From Gyrodactylus bullatarudis (Eukaryota; Platyhelminthes; Monogenea; Gyrodactylidea; Gyrodactylidae): 38,544 bases of DNA. Below, piece by piece: positions 1 to 9,990 of the stretch. Numbering within the stretch: the stretch's first letter is position 1; each line of letters opens with the position of its first letter. The stretch is taken from contig SSNU01000017.1 of NCBI GenBank assembly GCA_012064415.1, forward strand, positions 1 to 38,544. The letters are read 5' to 3'. Below the pieces are notes generated by a model. The model was not told the DNA's origin. It did no database searches and worked only from the letters and a program-made list of their open reading frames with translations. The position numbers and the translations under genes were made by a program.

Positions 1-14
1 AGCTTTCTTCGACT

Positions 15-135
15 CTGATTGGTCCATGCATTTAACGAATGAGAGTAGAGCTAAATTTGCCCTATATAATAGGGGAACGCTGGGATTTTATTTCATCTCT
101 TCTCACTTTACGGGACTTTTACCTTTAATAAAGCA
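15..135 (+). promoter_or_regulatory. Promoter-like dispersed repeat P, copy 1
   Basis: An inverted CCAAT box (CTGATTGGTCC) is followed by a TATA-like CCTATATAATAG near position 60, then by the block CTTCTCACTTTACGGGACTT and an AATAAA near 130. The same order and much of the same sequence recur at 10925-11045 on the minus strand and, more weakly, at 10340-10490. A core promoter followed at once by a poly(A) signal is the arrangement of an LTR or short retroelement end, so this may be a mobile repeat rather than a gene promoter. No start codon with a convincing reading frame follows this copy. Confidence 0.45.
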
Positions 136-184
136 CAAAATTAAATTTAAAATTATTGTGCTTGAAATTTCACAAATCTTGGCA

Positions 185-460
185 GATTGATCTCATTTGA
201 ATGTATATGAACACTGCTTATAGCCAATCAAAATCAAGATAGACATTTTCTTTGTTAACACAATTTCCAATCAAATTAAAATTGATAAAAAAGGGTATAA
301 TTTTATGACCGAATAAAAAAATAATACATTATATGACTTAATAACTTTGGACCCAGATGTCCAAATCAAAAATAAACCGCCTTTTCGACGTTTTTAGAAT
401 TCAGGCTTTTGCCAGATAAAATATGCTTTTCAAGACATTTTGAGGCCCTACTGATTTGAA
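185..460 (+). repeat. Dispersed repeat R1, copy 1
   Basis: About 260 bases recur in reverse orientation at 20695-20965. Shared landmarks, in order, are AGCCAATCAAAATCAAGATA, TTATGACCGAATAAAAAAAT, ATGACTTAATAACTTTG, CCAAATCAAAAATAAACCGC, GGCTTTTGCCAGATAAA and GAGGCCCT. Divergence is modest (roughly 10-15% by eye). No reading frame is conserved. Both copies lie close to PLE 3' sequences, so R1 may be a PLE terminal region or an independent non-coding element. Confidence 0.7.
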
Positions 461-491
461 TTCATAAGGAAAATTAGAAAACAAGCGAATA

Positions 492-548
492 ATAAGTGAT
501 AAACGTTTTATTTTGCCGGGTCTCTTCAGACTCAACCCCGGGTTCGAG
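492..548 (-). ncRNA. Hammerhead ribozyme motif, family A, degenerate
   Basis: Read on the minus strand, CTGAAGA (529-523) is followed by an 8 nt linker, a stem III hairpin and ATC|AC. Stem I could pair as AGU/ACU. The essential GAAA is changed to CAAAA, so the conserved G12 is lost and the copy is probably inactive. The upstream CCCGGGG can still pair with CCCGG in the linker, as in the intact copies. It lies about 100 bases beyond the family B ribozyme downstream of the minus-strand PLE. Confidence 0.55.
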
Positions 549-648
549 TTTATTGTTAATTATATGTTCTGATAAGTGCTTACGAACATCGGTTTTGAGC
601 TGGGCCACCGAAGTCATGATTGATTGAAGAAGAAGATGATGCTAATTA

Positions 649-705
649 TTTCACAAATAAGGCCTTTATTTCGGGCATATTCATCAGTGCGATACATGCC
701 ATATA
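649..705 (-). ncRNA. Hammerhead ribozyme motif, family B, intact core
   Basis: On the minus strand the order is GGCAT, a stem I 5' strand UCGCA, CUGAUGA (687-681), an 8 nt linker containing AUGCC, GAAA (672-669), a stem III hairpin AUAA/UUAU with loop AGGCC, U17 at 656, then UGUGA (655-651). UCGCA and UGUGA form five pairs including one G-U. It lies about 300 bases downstream of the minus-strand PLE coding remnant. PLEs are known carriers of hammerhead ribozymes. Predicted cleavage is between 656 and 655. The 10.1/11.1 pair is A-C here, so activity may be reduced. Confidence 0.72.
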
Positions 706-850
706 AGTACAAATTTGCAAAACAGAAAATATACAGTCATTGGTTCAATGTTATTACACTTTTGATTGGTCAATCCCTGTTACCACGGTTAACTTGACTT
801 TTTGGTTCATTATAATAGTTTGAATATTTAGTTAATAACATATCCGATTA
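705..850 (-). repeat. PLE family B terminal (pLTR-like) sequence
   Basis: Sequence next to the ribozyme is shared with 20550-20690 and with both arms of the inverted repeat at 30520-31010. Shared blocks are TGCCATATAAGTACAAATTT and GATTGGT(T/C) followed by AT-rich sequence. It contains inverted CCAAT boxes (ATTGG), as expected if this part of the element also holds a promoter. Non-coding. Confidence 0.5.
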
Positions 851-987
851 CAATAAATACATTTAATAGTTAATTAATATTAATAGTAGAAAGTTCGTTT
901 GAATAGACATATCGAAATTAGAATTAACACCTCATTGCGAGAGAGTGTAAAAATCTGTAATTTGCCTATTCACTTCCACTTCAGCTC

Positions 988-2709
988 TCATTCGGGGGAT
1001 TGGGAAGCAGGTAGTAGGTTAGGCTTTGGTTTTGTAAGATTCATTGGTTTAATGTGGTTCTTTTGTACGCAGAGATTTGGCTTTTCTTCATTAATTAAAT
1101 AAGCCTTAACACCTTTTAACATGCTAACATTGTTTCCATATAATTTGTAGATAATTTCAAAGTTTTTAGGGGAAACATTGGCTTTGCATGTTCTAAGGTG
1201 ATCTCTAACAGTGGTCTGCCCTTTGTGGACGTGCTCTTCCTTTCTGTCCTCTAGCCTTTAGTAGCCTATAGTGGTGTGATCTATATAAACTGCATCACAT
1301 GGACATTTGAATCTGTATACTAGATGAGTCTGCTTTGAGTCATCTATTGGGTCTTTTGATGAATTGTTGAATATCTTGTTGGTTTTGTAGACGAACCTAA
1401 ATAAAGCATGAGGGTAGGCTTCACTGAAGGCAGTTGTGATCTTCTTTTGGAAGGTTGCGATTGCTAGATCTCCTTTGAAGGGTAAGTTAAGAACAGCTTG
1501 GCCATCAGTCGTCTCATTTGGCTTTTTTCTTGGAGTATACAGTTTTAGAAGTCTATCGTTGATAAGTTCAACGGGTACGTTTGCTAAGAAGATACATATA
1601 AGTTTTTCCAGTTCACTTCCTCAAACTTCCTCGGATACGATTCGTCTCACTCTTTTGGCTAGGGATGATATTAAACCTCGTTTCCGATTCATTGGAACAA
1701 AAGAGTTGAAGTTTAAAAGGCGACCTGTAAAAGTGTTCTTTCTTTACACCGATCTTCTAGCGTACCATCGTTTCTCCTCGAAAGCATTTCGTCTAGGAAG
1801 GGGATTTTTTCATCATTCTTTTTCTCCATAGTAAACTTTATGTCAGGATGAGCTTGGTTGAACTCTAATAATAAATTATTAAAATTTGTACTGTTATCAA
1901 CTATAATAAATGTGTCATCCATGTAACGATAGAAATGGCTAAACTTCTCTATACTAGCCTTGAAGGTTGATCTTTCAAGTTTGGCAAGAAAAACATTAGC
2001 TAATAAGAGACCTAGCGGGGATCCCATTGCGACTCCATCTTTCTGAACGTACATTGTTCCATTGAAACTGAAAACCATATTTTTGCAACATAAATAAAGT
2101 AATTTCTTGACCCAATTGGATGGTAAATTTAACTTTGACTGGTTCTCCTTTACAAAGTCGGTAACGAATTGAATTTTTTCTTCCAAAGGTACGTTTGTAA
2201 AAAGTGACACTACATCTAATGATAATAAAGTTTTACCGTTTGCATTCACATTTTATATTTTCTCCACGAATTCAAAAGTGTCAGCTAGCGAATGTTGGCA
2301 CAACTCTTCTCTCATAGGTTCTAATATTTCTGTCAGCCAATTTGCCAGTTCACCTGTAGCAGATTGGCTGATATCTAATATTGGTCTCATGGGGATGTCA
2401 GCTTCATGATTGTTATTTTCTATTTTGTGGACTTTTGGCAGACCATAAAGCCTACTACTTACTTCCACTATTCGAACGTCTCAGTTTGAGGAAGGTTTCT
2501 TTGTCGATAAGCTTGTTTTTCAACATTGTCTTCAGTTCTTCATTCACTTTACTTTCGAAAATACTGGGTTGGTGTTCTGTTAATTTTGTTCTTGTCTTTA
2601 GGAATTTTGACATATCATCTAATATTTTCATCGATTTACACTGTACACTGTGTGTAGATGAATTAAAGAGTTGATTGATAATACAGTCTTTCTTATGTCT
2701 TTGCAGCAA
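988..2709 (-). pseudogene. Penelope-like element reverse transcriptase and GIY-YIG endonuclease, broken
   Basis: A minus-strand PLE coding remnant runs from 2709 to a stop at 988-990 with several frameshifts. In order it shows an N-terminal segment, the PLE landmark RLYGLPKVHK near 2440, RT motif A (LDVVSLFTNVP), motif B (DGVAMGSPLGL), the catalytic YMDD near 1914-1925, the IPFLDEML region, and then, in other frames, a GIY-YIG domain (LVYRFKCPC, YIDHTT, RLEDRKEEH) ending in KPMNLTKPKPNLLP. The usual YIG is YID here. The frame changes near 2455, 2251 and 1715, and a stop interrupts the region before the nuclease. The N-terminus is incomplete. A family B hammerhead lies about 300 bases downstream. 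Confidence 0.93.
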
Positions 2710-2854
2710 ATTATTACGTAATACACGCGGACATACGAATTTTCAAATGTAAACAAATTTCAAAAGGTCACGAGTCTATTTTTGTATCCACCACAAAAAT
2801 GTTATACCTTAAAAAAACCTTTACTTCATTACTAAATTCCTTAACTAAGAAAAT

Positions 2855-2875
2855 TATATATATATATATATATAT
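2855..2875. repeat. (TA)n microsatellite
   Basis: A run of about ten TA dinucleotides lies between the PLE 5' end and the basic-tail reading frame. Simple-sequence tract. Confidence 0.9.
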
Positions 2876-3276
2876 CTAGAAGTAACGAGTTAAAAAAGTA
2901 TACTAAATCACAATTTTCTTTTACGAACAAGAAAAAGTTATCAAAGGTTGCAAAGTTATCAGCAGAGAGTCCTGTTGCTAGCTCAACACAAATTGCAGAG
3001 AATAATGTGGTCAATCCAATTAGTGAACAAAATGAGCAAGTAGTTTAATCTACGTCTCAATGCAATAATCCATAGTCCTCTTCCCAAGTAACAAGTACAA
3101 ATGAGAGAAAAAGTGAAAAGTCAACGAAAATTGATAATCTAATCATCTCTCAACCTGTAATTAGCGGGAATAGAAATGGTAAGAAACCTGCACCTGCAAT
3201 CACTAATAAGGGCAGAAAACGTAAAAGTCTAAGTGGGCAACCAACGATGGACAGATACGTTAGGAGGAAACAATGA
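2874..3276 (+). pseudogene. Detached basic C-terminal tail with PIP-box-like end (tail 1)
   Basis: One plus-strand frame stays open over most of this stretch, with two internal stops (near 3046 and 3073). The peptide is hydrophilic and rich in Ser, Asn and Lys, then becomes strongly basic (GRKRKSLS) and ends in QPTMDRYVRRKQ followed by TGA at 3274-3276. Closely related endings occur at 36750-36894 and 23485-23682. The QxxMDRYV core resembles a PCNA-interacting peptide. A family A hammerhead begins about 125 bases downstream, the position expected for the 3' end of a PLE. I infer a PLE protein tail whose RT and nuclease parts are missing. Only the tail is directly supported. Confidence 0.5.
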
Positions 3277-3401
3277 TCCTGGAGACAAACAACCAATTGG
3301 ATTGAAATCCCTCCTTCCCCTTTATTGTGCTCAAATCCGATTGAACCAATCAGAGGATTTTATTAAACATTTTATCTGTTTTAAAATTGTATATATATCT
3401 A

Positions 3402-3453
3402 GCCGGTGTAAGAGTCTGATGAAATCCGGTGAAATATGAGCTTTATCACTAAA
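3402..3453 (+). ncRNA. Hammerhead ribozyme motif, family A, intact core
   Basis: Order: CCGG, stem I 5' strand ending AGU, CUGAUGA (3416-3422), linker AAUCCGGU, GAAA (3431-3434), short stem III (AUA/UAU) with loop UGAGCUU, C17 at 3447, then ACU (3448-3450) pairing with AGU. Predicted cleavage follows C3447. The upstream CCGG is complementary to CCGG in the linker. It lies downstream of tail 1. Confidence 0.72.
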
Positions 3454-4233
3454 TATTCACTTGTCTTCTAAACCAGAGATCATTACGTATTATAACAGTA
3501 CAAAGGGAGGAGTTAATACTCTTGGATTTACTCATTGAGAATTATTCATGCAGACGAGTAACTAAACGATAACCCTAAAATAACTAAAATAATTAATTTA
3601 CAACTTTCTGTAGTTATGAGACTTAAACATATGATAACTAGAGTGTGTGGTCCAATGGACCCTAATTTGTGGAATATGCATTTCCAGTGCAAGGGTTAAC
3701 TTTAAATACAGAATAAATAATATTTATCATTGGGAGGAGTTTCTTCCCAATGAAAAATTGATGAAAAATTAAATATGCATTTCTCAATGAATAATTTTCT
3801 TTTCATAATGATGAATTTATTTACGGATTTTCCGGACGTACACGATGCTTTAAGAATATTTCTATCCAAAAATATCATTCAGTACAGTGGACTTACCAGA
3901 TTAAAAGAAAATAACTGTATTTTGACCTAAAAATATAACCAAACATTTGTGTAATTGCTTTAGGACCTCCTAAAACTAAGTATTGAATCAACTAGTAAAG
4001 AATTTTATCACTATCGAATCGTGTATGTTTTAAAAATTCATCATTAAAAAGCTTGAAAAATCAAGATTACACATATAGTGAACAGAATAAATTTTGCCAC
4101 CACTTAATTTCTGTATTGATTAGGTGAGTTTGTTGGCTCATTTTCTTATTATTTTCAAAAACAAGTCATAGGAATGTAGTAAATTAATGTAAAAATGAGA
4201 AATGCTTTTTAAGCTTCTTTTCTTTATATTTAC
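3454..4233. other. AT-rich stretch with no recognised feature
   Basis: No reading frame with a recognisable motif, no clear repeat boundary and no RNA motif seen. The sequence just after the ribozyme (AAATATTCACTTGTCTTC) is shared with the corresponding position after the 23.8 kb ribozyme (ATTATTCACTTGACTTC), so PLE terminal sequence extends at least a few tens of bases here. Confidence 0.5.
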
Positions 4234-4497
4234 CATATTTTTTTTGTATTTGCTTTCGTATTATTAACGGTCCGTAAATATATGAATTTCCTTGATAAGA
4301 TTCAATTATTGTTCTCTGTCCTTCGAATACTAATTTTTTAGCAGAAAGTTTTGGGACCGATGATGTGTTCAAATTTGCGCCAACAAGATCGAAATGCAAA
4401 TTGTAATTTAATACTAAGAGATTTTTAATTCTTACAAGATATCTTGCTGTCGTATCATTACAATCAATCATTAAATTGCTAAGCCTTCCACTTTTCG
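4234..4497 (-). CDS. Candidate internal exon D of an unrecognised host gene
   Basis: A minus-strand open segment of 264 nt (88 codons) sits between a pyrimidine-rich acceptor (CATTCAG| at 4498) and a donor (|GTAAAT at 4233). It starts with two bases of a split codon and ends with one, so it is phase 1 at both ends, like the candidate exons at 10.6, 18.2 and 22.8 kb. The peptide begins SGRLSNLMIDCNDTTARYLV and includes FDLVGANLN and LIIRKQIQKKY. It has alternating hydrophobic residues suggesting beta strands, no cysteine pair, and no motif I can name. The frame stays open past the donor to about 4184. By order on the strand it would be the most 3' of the four. Confidence 0.5.
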
Positions 4498-6420
4498 CTG
4501 AATGGTTTATAATAAAAGAAATATTAGATTAAAAAGATTAAAGTAATAAAGTTTATACTATCTGAAAGTAGGATTAATTTCAAACGTAATGGCTGTATTT
4601 TTATTCATCCTGATAGGATTTTAGACAGTTAAAACGAGCCATAAAAAATTGCAAAATTTTTCAGAAAATCGGCACCAAAACGAAAATAAAAATTTCCAAT
4701 TTTATCCGAGTTTATTATGAAGAATTTATTGTTAGCTGATACGTTAATTCGTATTATGGTTATTTGGGATAGATTTTTGCTAGTTTATAGAATCAGGTTT
4801 TTTTCAAATTCTAGAAATACTCTCCTGATTGGTTCATTCATTAAATCCAACCAATGAGAAGGTAGAGTTTTTCTTCATCATCATCAGCTTTAACTATCTT
4901 ATCTTATTCATTCAACAGATTAAAATAGATATTTTATTGAATTTGATTAATTTTCTTGAATTCAATTAATTTTTTTTGAATTGTTGAGAGCCTACCTAGA
5001 CATATCAGCCTAGGAAGCCTAAGATTAAATAATCCTCAAATTAAAAACTAGATACTAAGTTCTTAGCCATATTTAACAAAAGCAGTTCTTTCCCGGACAA
5101 CGAACTGAAGGTTTAAGATGGTGTATTCGGATAGAAATTAAAATAGATAATAAAAAATTAAATAATTAATAAATCAAAAACTTGAATTTGTTTATGTTTC
5201 AGGTTCAAAATTAGATATTCTGGAATTCTAAAATGCTTTCCGGTGTTAAATTGAGCGCTTGATAACATGGTATAACTTTTGAATTCGTAAGGATTAAAAC
5301 TAAATAAAGACGAAATTTTAAACAGAAGTTGAGGATTTAACTCCTATTTATTTGAAGATTCTATTCAAAGGTGATGCTGCACACCTGATTTTAAATAACA
5401 AGCTGTTTGAAATTACCAAGAAAACTTTCCTTGGTCATAAACTCATCATTCTTCCCAAAACAACTAATTGAATCCTGACCCAATGTATTCCTAGAATCTA
5501 GAACGGGAGATCTATTGTAATATTTGATGTTGCACTGCTAACCAAAGCAAATCATTTCTTATTTATTAAAATTGACTCATGAGTAGTAGGGAAATTATAA
5601 AAGTCATATAGTAAGTGCCTTTTTATAAGTGCCTATAAGTGAGTTTTTTAGGTCATATTTTTGACGCTCTATTCATTACTGAATATTCACTCGATTTCTT
5701 GAATTTTCACAATGAGTTCCTCATTGAATTCTCACAAAATGATATTTATTATTAATTATAAAGTTTATATTTAAATAAAAACGCAGTGATGGGCGTCCAA
5801 ACGGCTTAATGGTGCAGAAGAAGCTAGCCGGAGAGTGGAAGTTTCAGTGTATGCAGTGCCTGTTTTACTGTTCATTTGGTCTGTCTTTTACACTAAGTTA
5901 GCTCATGAATTCTTTACATCCTTCTGCAAATAACAACTACTACAATCGGTTAATGAATCATGATCATTATTTTCTACTTTGATCAGGCAACTCTGTCATT
6001 TCATTTGGTCGAAACTTGGCTCCAGATATCATTACGAATACACGCAAATAGAACTGCCACCATAAATAATACTACTGCTAATTATCATACTGGAAAATAG
6101 GATCTTCAGTTGGAATTTCTATTTTAAAATATTGCAATCGAAGGAAGTTTATCATACACAAAAAAAGGCTTGAGGTTTCTTACTGGTATTGCATTCGCAT
6201 ATCATAACACTAACAGAAGGTAATCTCACTAAACAATAGCGATACTTTATTTCCTCGCGTACATGTTAATGAAATATAATAAATCTCTGAAGCTTTCATG
6301 AATAAACACTTTAAGACTCAAAAATAAAAACACTAAAGATTAGTGTCAATATACTTATGAGTAGTCACGTAAATTTTATTCATAGTTTTTATAAAAAATC
6401 AACACTTATTTTTTAATAAT
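4498..6420. other. Long AT-rich stretch without a gene
   Basis: No coding segment with a recognisable motif. Near 4825-4870 there is a pair of CCAAT-type boxes (CTGATTGGTTC and CCAACCAATGAG) resembling the start of repeat P but without its TATA block. A 45-base segment at 5604-5650 (AAGTGCC..TATAAGTGCC) recurs inverted at 19028-19073. The final part up to 6420 is probably non-coding sequence of the following LINE fragment. Confidence 0.5.
5604..5650 (+). repeat. Short dispersed repeat, copy 1
   Basis: GTAAGTGCCTTTTTATAAG followed by TGCCTATAAGTGAGTTTTT matches the reverse complement of 19028-19073 with few differences. Its nature is unknown; it may be one end of a short transposable element. 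Confidence 0.5.
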
Positions 6421-6435
6421 ATTATTCCTGATTAT

Positions 6436-6885
6436 ATGTTACTCGCTAAAGTTATCCCTATTCTTAAACCCAATAGTAATGACTTTATACCAATAACTTT
6501 ACAAAACACCCTCATGAAAATTATTGACTCAATTCTTTTCTTCAAAATTCTTGGGATAATTGACATAGAAAAAATAGATCCTGATCAACATGGATTCTGT
6601 AAAGGCAAATCCTGTGAGACCAATATTTTTAATTTCTTGAATAATGTATCGTTTCTTAACAAGGATAAAAATAAATCTATCGTAATTTATATTGACTTGT
6701 CTAAAGCCTTTGACAAAATCTATATTCACAAAATTATAGTAATCTGTCATCACCACGGAGTATGTTCACATCTCCTAGAAATGCTAAAAATATATCTAAC
6801 GGAACGTAAACAATATGTTTCCTTCGAAAATAAAGACTCATTACCGGAATTAATTACCTCAGGTGTACCACAAGGCTCCAAAGTT
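6436..6885 (+). pseudogene. Non-LTR retrotransposon reverse transcriptase fragment
   Basis: One open frame carries the LINE RT signatures in order: a VIPILKPN segment, DPDQHGFCKGKSC, motif A (YIDLSKAFDKI), and motif B (SGVPQGS) near residue 145. After motif B the similarity stops abruptly. The remaining frame (KVWRAPKMK onward) is unrelated, so the YxDD motif and the C-terminal half are missing. The truncation point near 6885 is followed by non-RT sequence leading into a Ginger integrase remnant at 7.13 kb. No endonuclease is attached upstream. Inactive fragment of the Jockey/CR1-like type; the clade is not resolved. Confidence 0.88.
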
Positions 6886-7132
6886 TGGCGTGCGCCAAAA
6901 ATGAAGATTTTTTCAGGTCTATGTAAAGTGTATGACACAGTATATATTGTATATCTTCCCCTCCCCATACATCATCTATATGAAATACACTTAGTGTATA
7001 TTACGCACACACATTGAAATTCTCCTACTATACGAACACACCTCACAGAATGGTTTGTAAAAAAGAAGGCTTAGAGTTCAAATAAAAATTAAATAAAATT
7101 TTCAAATTCTCATTTTACTTTCTTGTGTTTAA

Positions 7133-8652
7133 ACGGACCTCAGAAAATCCTTTTATACGCTAATTGACAGTCTTGAATCTTCAAATTATTTGACTGATGA
7201 GAAATATTTTGTTTTGATCGATCAGATAAAAAATCTTTTCAAGTATGATACGAAAGATGGCCGAATATCTAAACTGAGGGCATCGCGAGGAATTCAAATT
7301 GTAGATAATGAAGAGTGGATCTATTCAAAAATAGACAAGGATCAAAGACTTTATGTTAAATACTTAAAAATTTTTGAAATTATTCAATCAGCCCATGAAT
7401 TTGTACTCCATGGTGGAGAAAAGCAAACAAAAACACAAGTTGATATACTCGAATTCAAATCAGAAAATTTATTTCAACATGTCTTAAATGTGTTAAAAAC
7501 AGAGCCACATTGAAGAAAGGTATTGTCGTAAAGCCAATTTTATCACGGGATTTTAATTCCAGAGCTCAAGTTGACTTGATTGATTATCAATCCTCACCAG
7601 ATGAAGATTATAAATTTATTATGGTCTATCAAGATCACTTGACAAAGTATGTTCTTCTTAGAGCATTGAAATCAAAAACTGCTATTGAAGTTCATGAAAA
7701 TCTTCGTAATATCCTGAATGACTTTGGACCACCTACGATTCTCCAATCAGACAACGGTCGTGAATTCGTCAATAAAATATTCGACGATCTTGAAAGAGAA
7801 TTTTGGCCAATAAAAATTGTTCATGGAACTCCTCGTCACAGCCAGAGTCAAGGATCTGTAGAGAGAGCGAATCGAGACATTGAAGATATGCTGAGAAAAT
7901 GGATGGCTGATAATGAAACTTCTTCTTGGTCAAAAGGCATTGGGGCAGTCCAACGAATCAAGAATTACAGGTTTCATAGAGGGATAAAAGCTACACCATA
8001 CAAAGCCTTGTTTGGTCGAGATTCTGTATTGGAAGAACCACCTGTATATCCCGATGACGATGTTGAAGATATTAATGATTTCTCGGATTATAACATAGAA
8101 GATATAGAAGATATTGGCAAGCGAACTGATTCGCTCAAATGAAATATCAGAATTAATTCTTATTTTCTTCAAGAATTACGGTCTTTGGCTATTCAAGAAA
8201 TCAGAGAATTCTGTCGAGAGAAACAAGAGAAGAATGCTGAAAAGATGTTACAAAATTGCACTCTTGATAAGGTTTCAATTGGTGATAACGTTATCATGCC
8301 AATTCCTGAGATTGATAGATAGAAGGTTGACGATAAAAATCTTCTAGGAACCATCGTTGAAGAAGACAATGGAAATTACAAAATCACTACTGAAATGGGA
8401 GATTTGAAATGAAAATTTTCAAGGTCGTTATTCTCAAAGATCATGGAACCAATTCTATTAAAATCAGTGGAAAATAAAACACCTCTAAGTGTGAGAACAG
8501 CAAGCACAATGCAATCACGCTCTGGCGGTCAAGGGTTTACGAAATGCAGTTGCAAAGGAGATTGCAATTCGAAAAAATGCAAGTGTAGAAAATTGAATTT
8601 GTTATGCTCTTCAAAGTGCCATGGGGCTTTATCTTGTGCTAATAAATAAATT
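7133..8652 (+). pseudogene. Ginger-like DDE integrase with CXC tail (copy 1), broken
   Basis: Integrase of the Ginger/KRBA2-like type. An N-terminal segment contains the zinc-binding histidines (HEFVLH). After a frameshift near 7470-7480 the cysteines (CLKC) follow in the next frame. The core shows QVDLIDYQS (first D), LQSDNGREF (second D), and SQSQGSVERAN (E, 36 residues after the second D), then an acidic linker. The frame continues through three nonsense codons (TGA 8140, a TAG near 8320, TGA near 8410) across an SH3-like segment (IGDNVIMPIP) to a cysteine-rich C-terminus (CSCKGDCNSKKCKCRK..CSSKCH..CANK) resembling tesmin/TSO1 CXC repeats. The stop is at 8647-8649. No terminal inverted repeats were found. 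No in-frame ATG near the start. Confidence 0.88.
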
Positions 8653-8999
8653 ATTATCTTTTTAATAATTATTTTTCAATATGTATTTTTAAATGCAAGC
8701 CTAGTAAGTGCAATCCCAAGTTCAAAACTATTTTTTGTCCAAGGCTTTTTTTCAATTTGAGCTCTAAGATTTTTGTTGCTAATTTTTTTCGAATTTAAAT
8801 TTTTTTAGTGAAGCCCCCAAAAATCTAAGTTGGCAAGTTTAATGGTAATATAAGCTAAGGTAAATATTAATTAATCATATTATATTTTTATATTACATAA
8901 CTACTTATAACAGATATATTGAATATTTTAGCGTGTTAGGTTCAACTTTAGTTCAGCCCATTGTACATATATTCTTCATCAAAGCAACACCTTCACACT

Positions 9000-9800
9000 G
9001 AATAGGATAGACTTCCAGTCAAAACTAACAACAAAACCCCAATGATTCTATTCAGCTGATGCTCAATGAAATCAATGAGCTCAAAAAATTAAAAATTTTC
9101 TACAAAGAAAAATCAAAAGACTCGAAAATAAAAAGCTTAATATTGATCTAATCACTAGCTTTTCTATCCTTAATGACGAAACCTCTGAGTTAATCAACTG
9201 ATTGATATTGAAAGAAAATTCTTCTTTTATTGACCCGAAATCCTCAAATTCCTAATTATTACCCTAATCACCTGAGTCATGACATCAATTAAAACATTAT
9301 GGATAAAAATAATGATGAAAAATCAATCCCGACTCTCTCCTTTTTTCTCTAAAACATACACTCATTATTCTCTTCTTTTCATAAATTACGATTACATCTA
9401 GTTTATACTAAATATGACTTCTATATTTAGTGCACTGAAACCTGGCTCTCAAATAAAAACATATCTAACAACCTTGAATGTGATTCGATCTGCTTGAACT
9501 GATGATGCCCATGAAGGTGTCCTGATTAATTATCACAAAAACAGAACTCAATAAAATTCGGCTTTCATGGAAACGAATTCCTGCTCATTGAAAATGGGAG
9601 TGCCAAATCCATAAATACTGCTCTTTATACAGAAAACCAAATACTAATCCACAAACTGATATTAAACTAGCTGATGAGAACATACCACTTGATGATGACT
9701 AAATTTTTTGGGAGACTTTAACATGCCTAATGAAAACTGGAACAACCCAGTGTCTATCTATCACTCTAAGGTCCCAAAAATGTGTAGACAGGATTCATAA
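9000..9800 (+). pseudogene. Non-LTR retrotransposon ORF1/endonuclease remnant
   Basis: Decayed plus-strand LINE sequence in several frames. Around 9420-9460 a stretch reads YDFYI, stop, CTETWLSNKN, the N-terminal signature of apurinic-like (EEP) endonucleases. At 9714-9775 the frame gives GDFNMPNENWNNP, the catalytic DxN motif of the same domain, followed within 20 residues by stops. The sequence upstream (9050-9240) could be ORF1, being rich in Lys, Glu and Leu, but this is weak. Similar endonuclease pieces occur at 13.5 kb and 31.1-31.7 kb. No RT follows. Confidence 0.75.
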
Positions 9801-9913
9801 GTATAGAGATAGTGGGATACATCAATGCAATAATAAAACGTATTGGGTAGGGGATTGTAATCTTCACACTAAGGGGAAGAGATTCATGATAACTCTGATT
9901 GACATTTTTAACC

Positions 9914-9990
9914 CCCCCCCATGTACACACACATTGTACAAACATCAAAAAAAGGATGACACGTTATGTGAGTGTGTGTGTGAGAAATTG
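9914..9990. repeat. Low-complexity C run and TG repeat
   Basis: A run of nine or more C residues near 9915 and a GTGAGTGTGTGTGTGAG tract near 9967-9985 flank ACACACACATTGTACA. Simple sequence, with no coding content. Confidence 0.75.

Noticed and set aside
498..548. tRNA-like or terminator hairpin at the CCGGG-rich motif
   Set aside because: No cloverleaf or box A/B pattern; the conserved CTGANGA and GAAA spacing shared with other sites fits a hammerhead better.
899..1102. 67-codon plus-strand frame
   Set aside because: It is the antisense of the PLE nuclease C-terminus, which has clear protein similarity on the minus strand.
1436..1831. 131-codon plus-strand frame
   Set aside because: Antisense shadow of the PLE linker and nuclease region.
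2855..2875. (TA)n tract as an origin or cruciform element
   Set aside because: Ordinary microsatellite; nothing else supports a function.
6890..7130. Possible left inverted repeat of Ginger copy 1 (GTGTATATTACGCACACACA)
   Set aside because: Some words resemble the other Ginger ends, but no matching right end was found near 8650-10000.
9966..9985. CRISPR-like or satellite array
   Set aside because: Only a short TG dinucleotide repeat; no spaced repeats.
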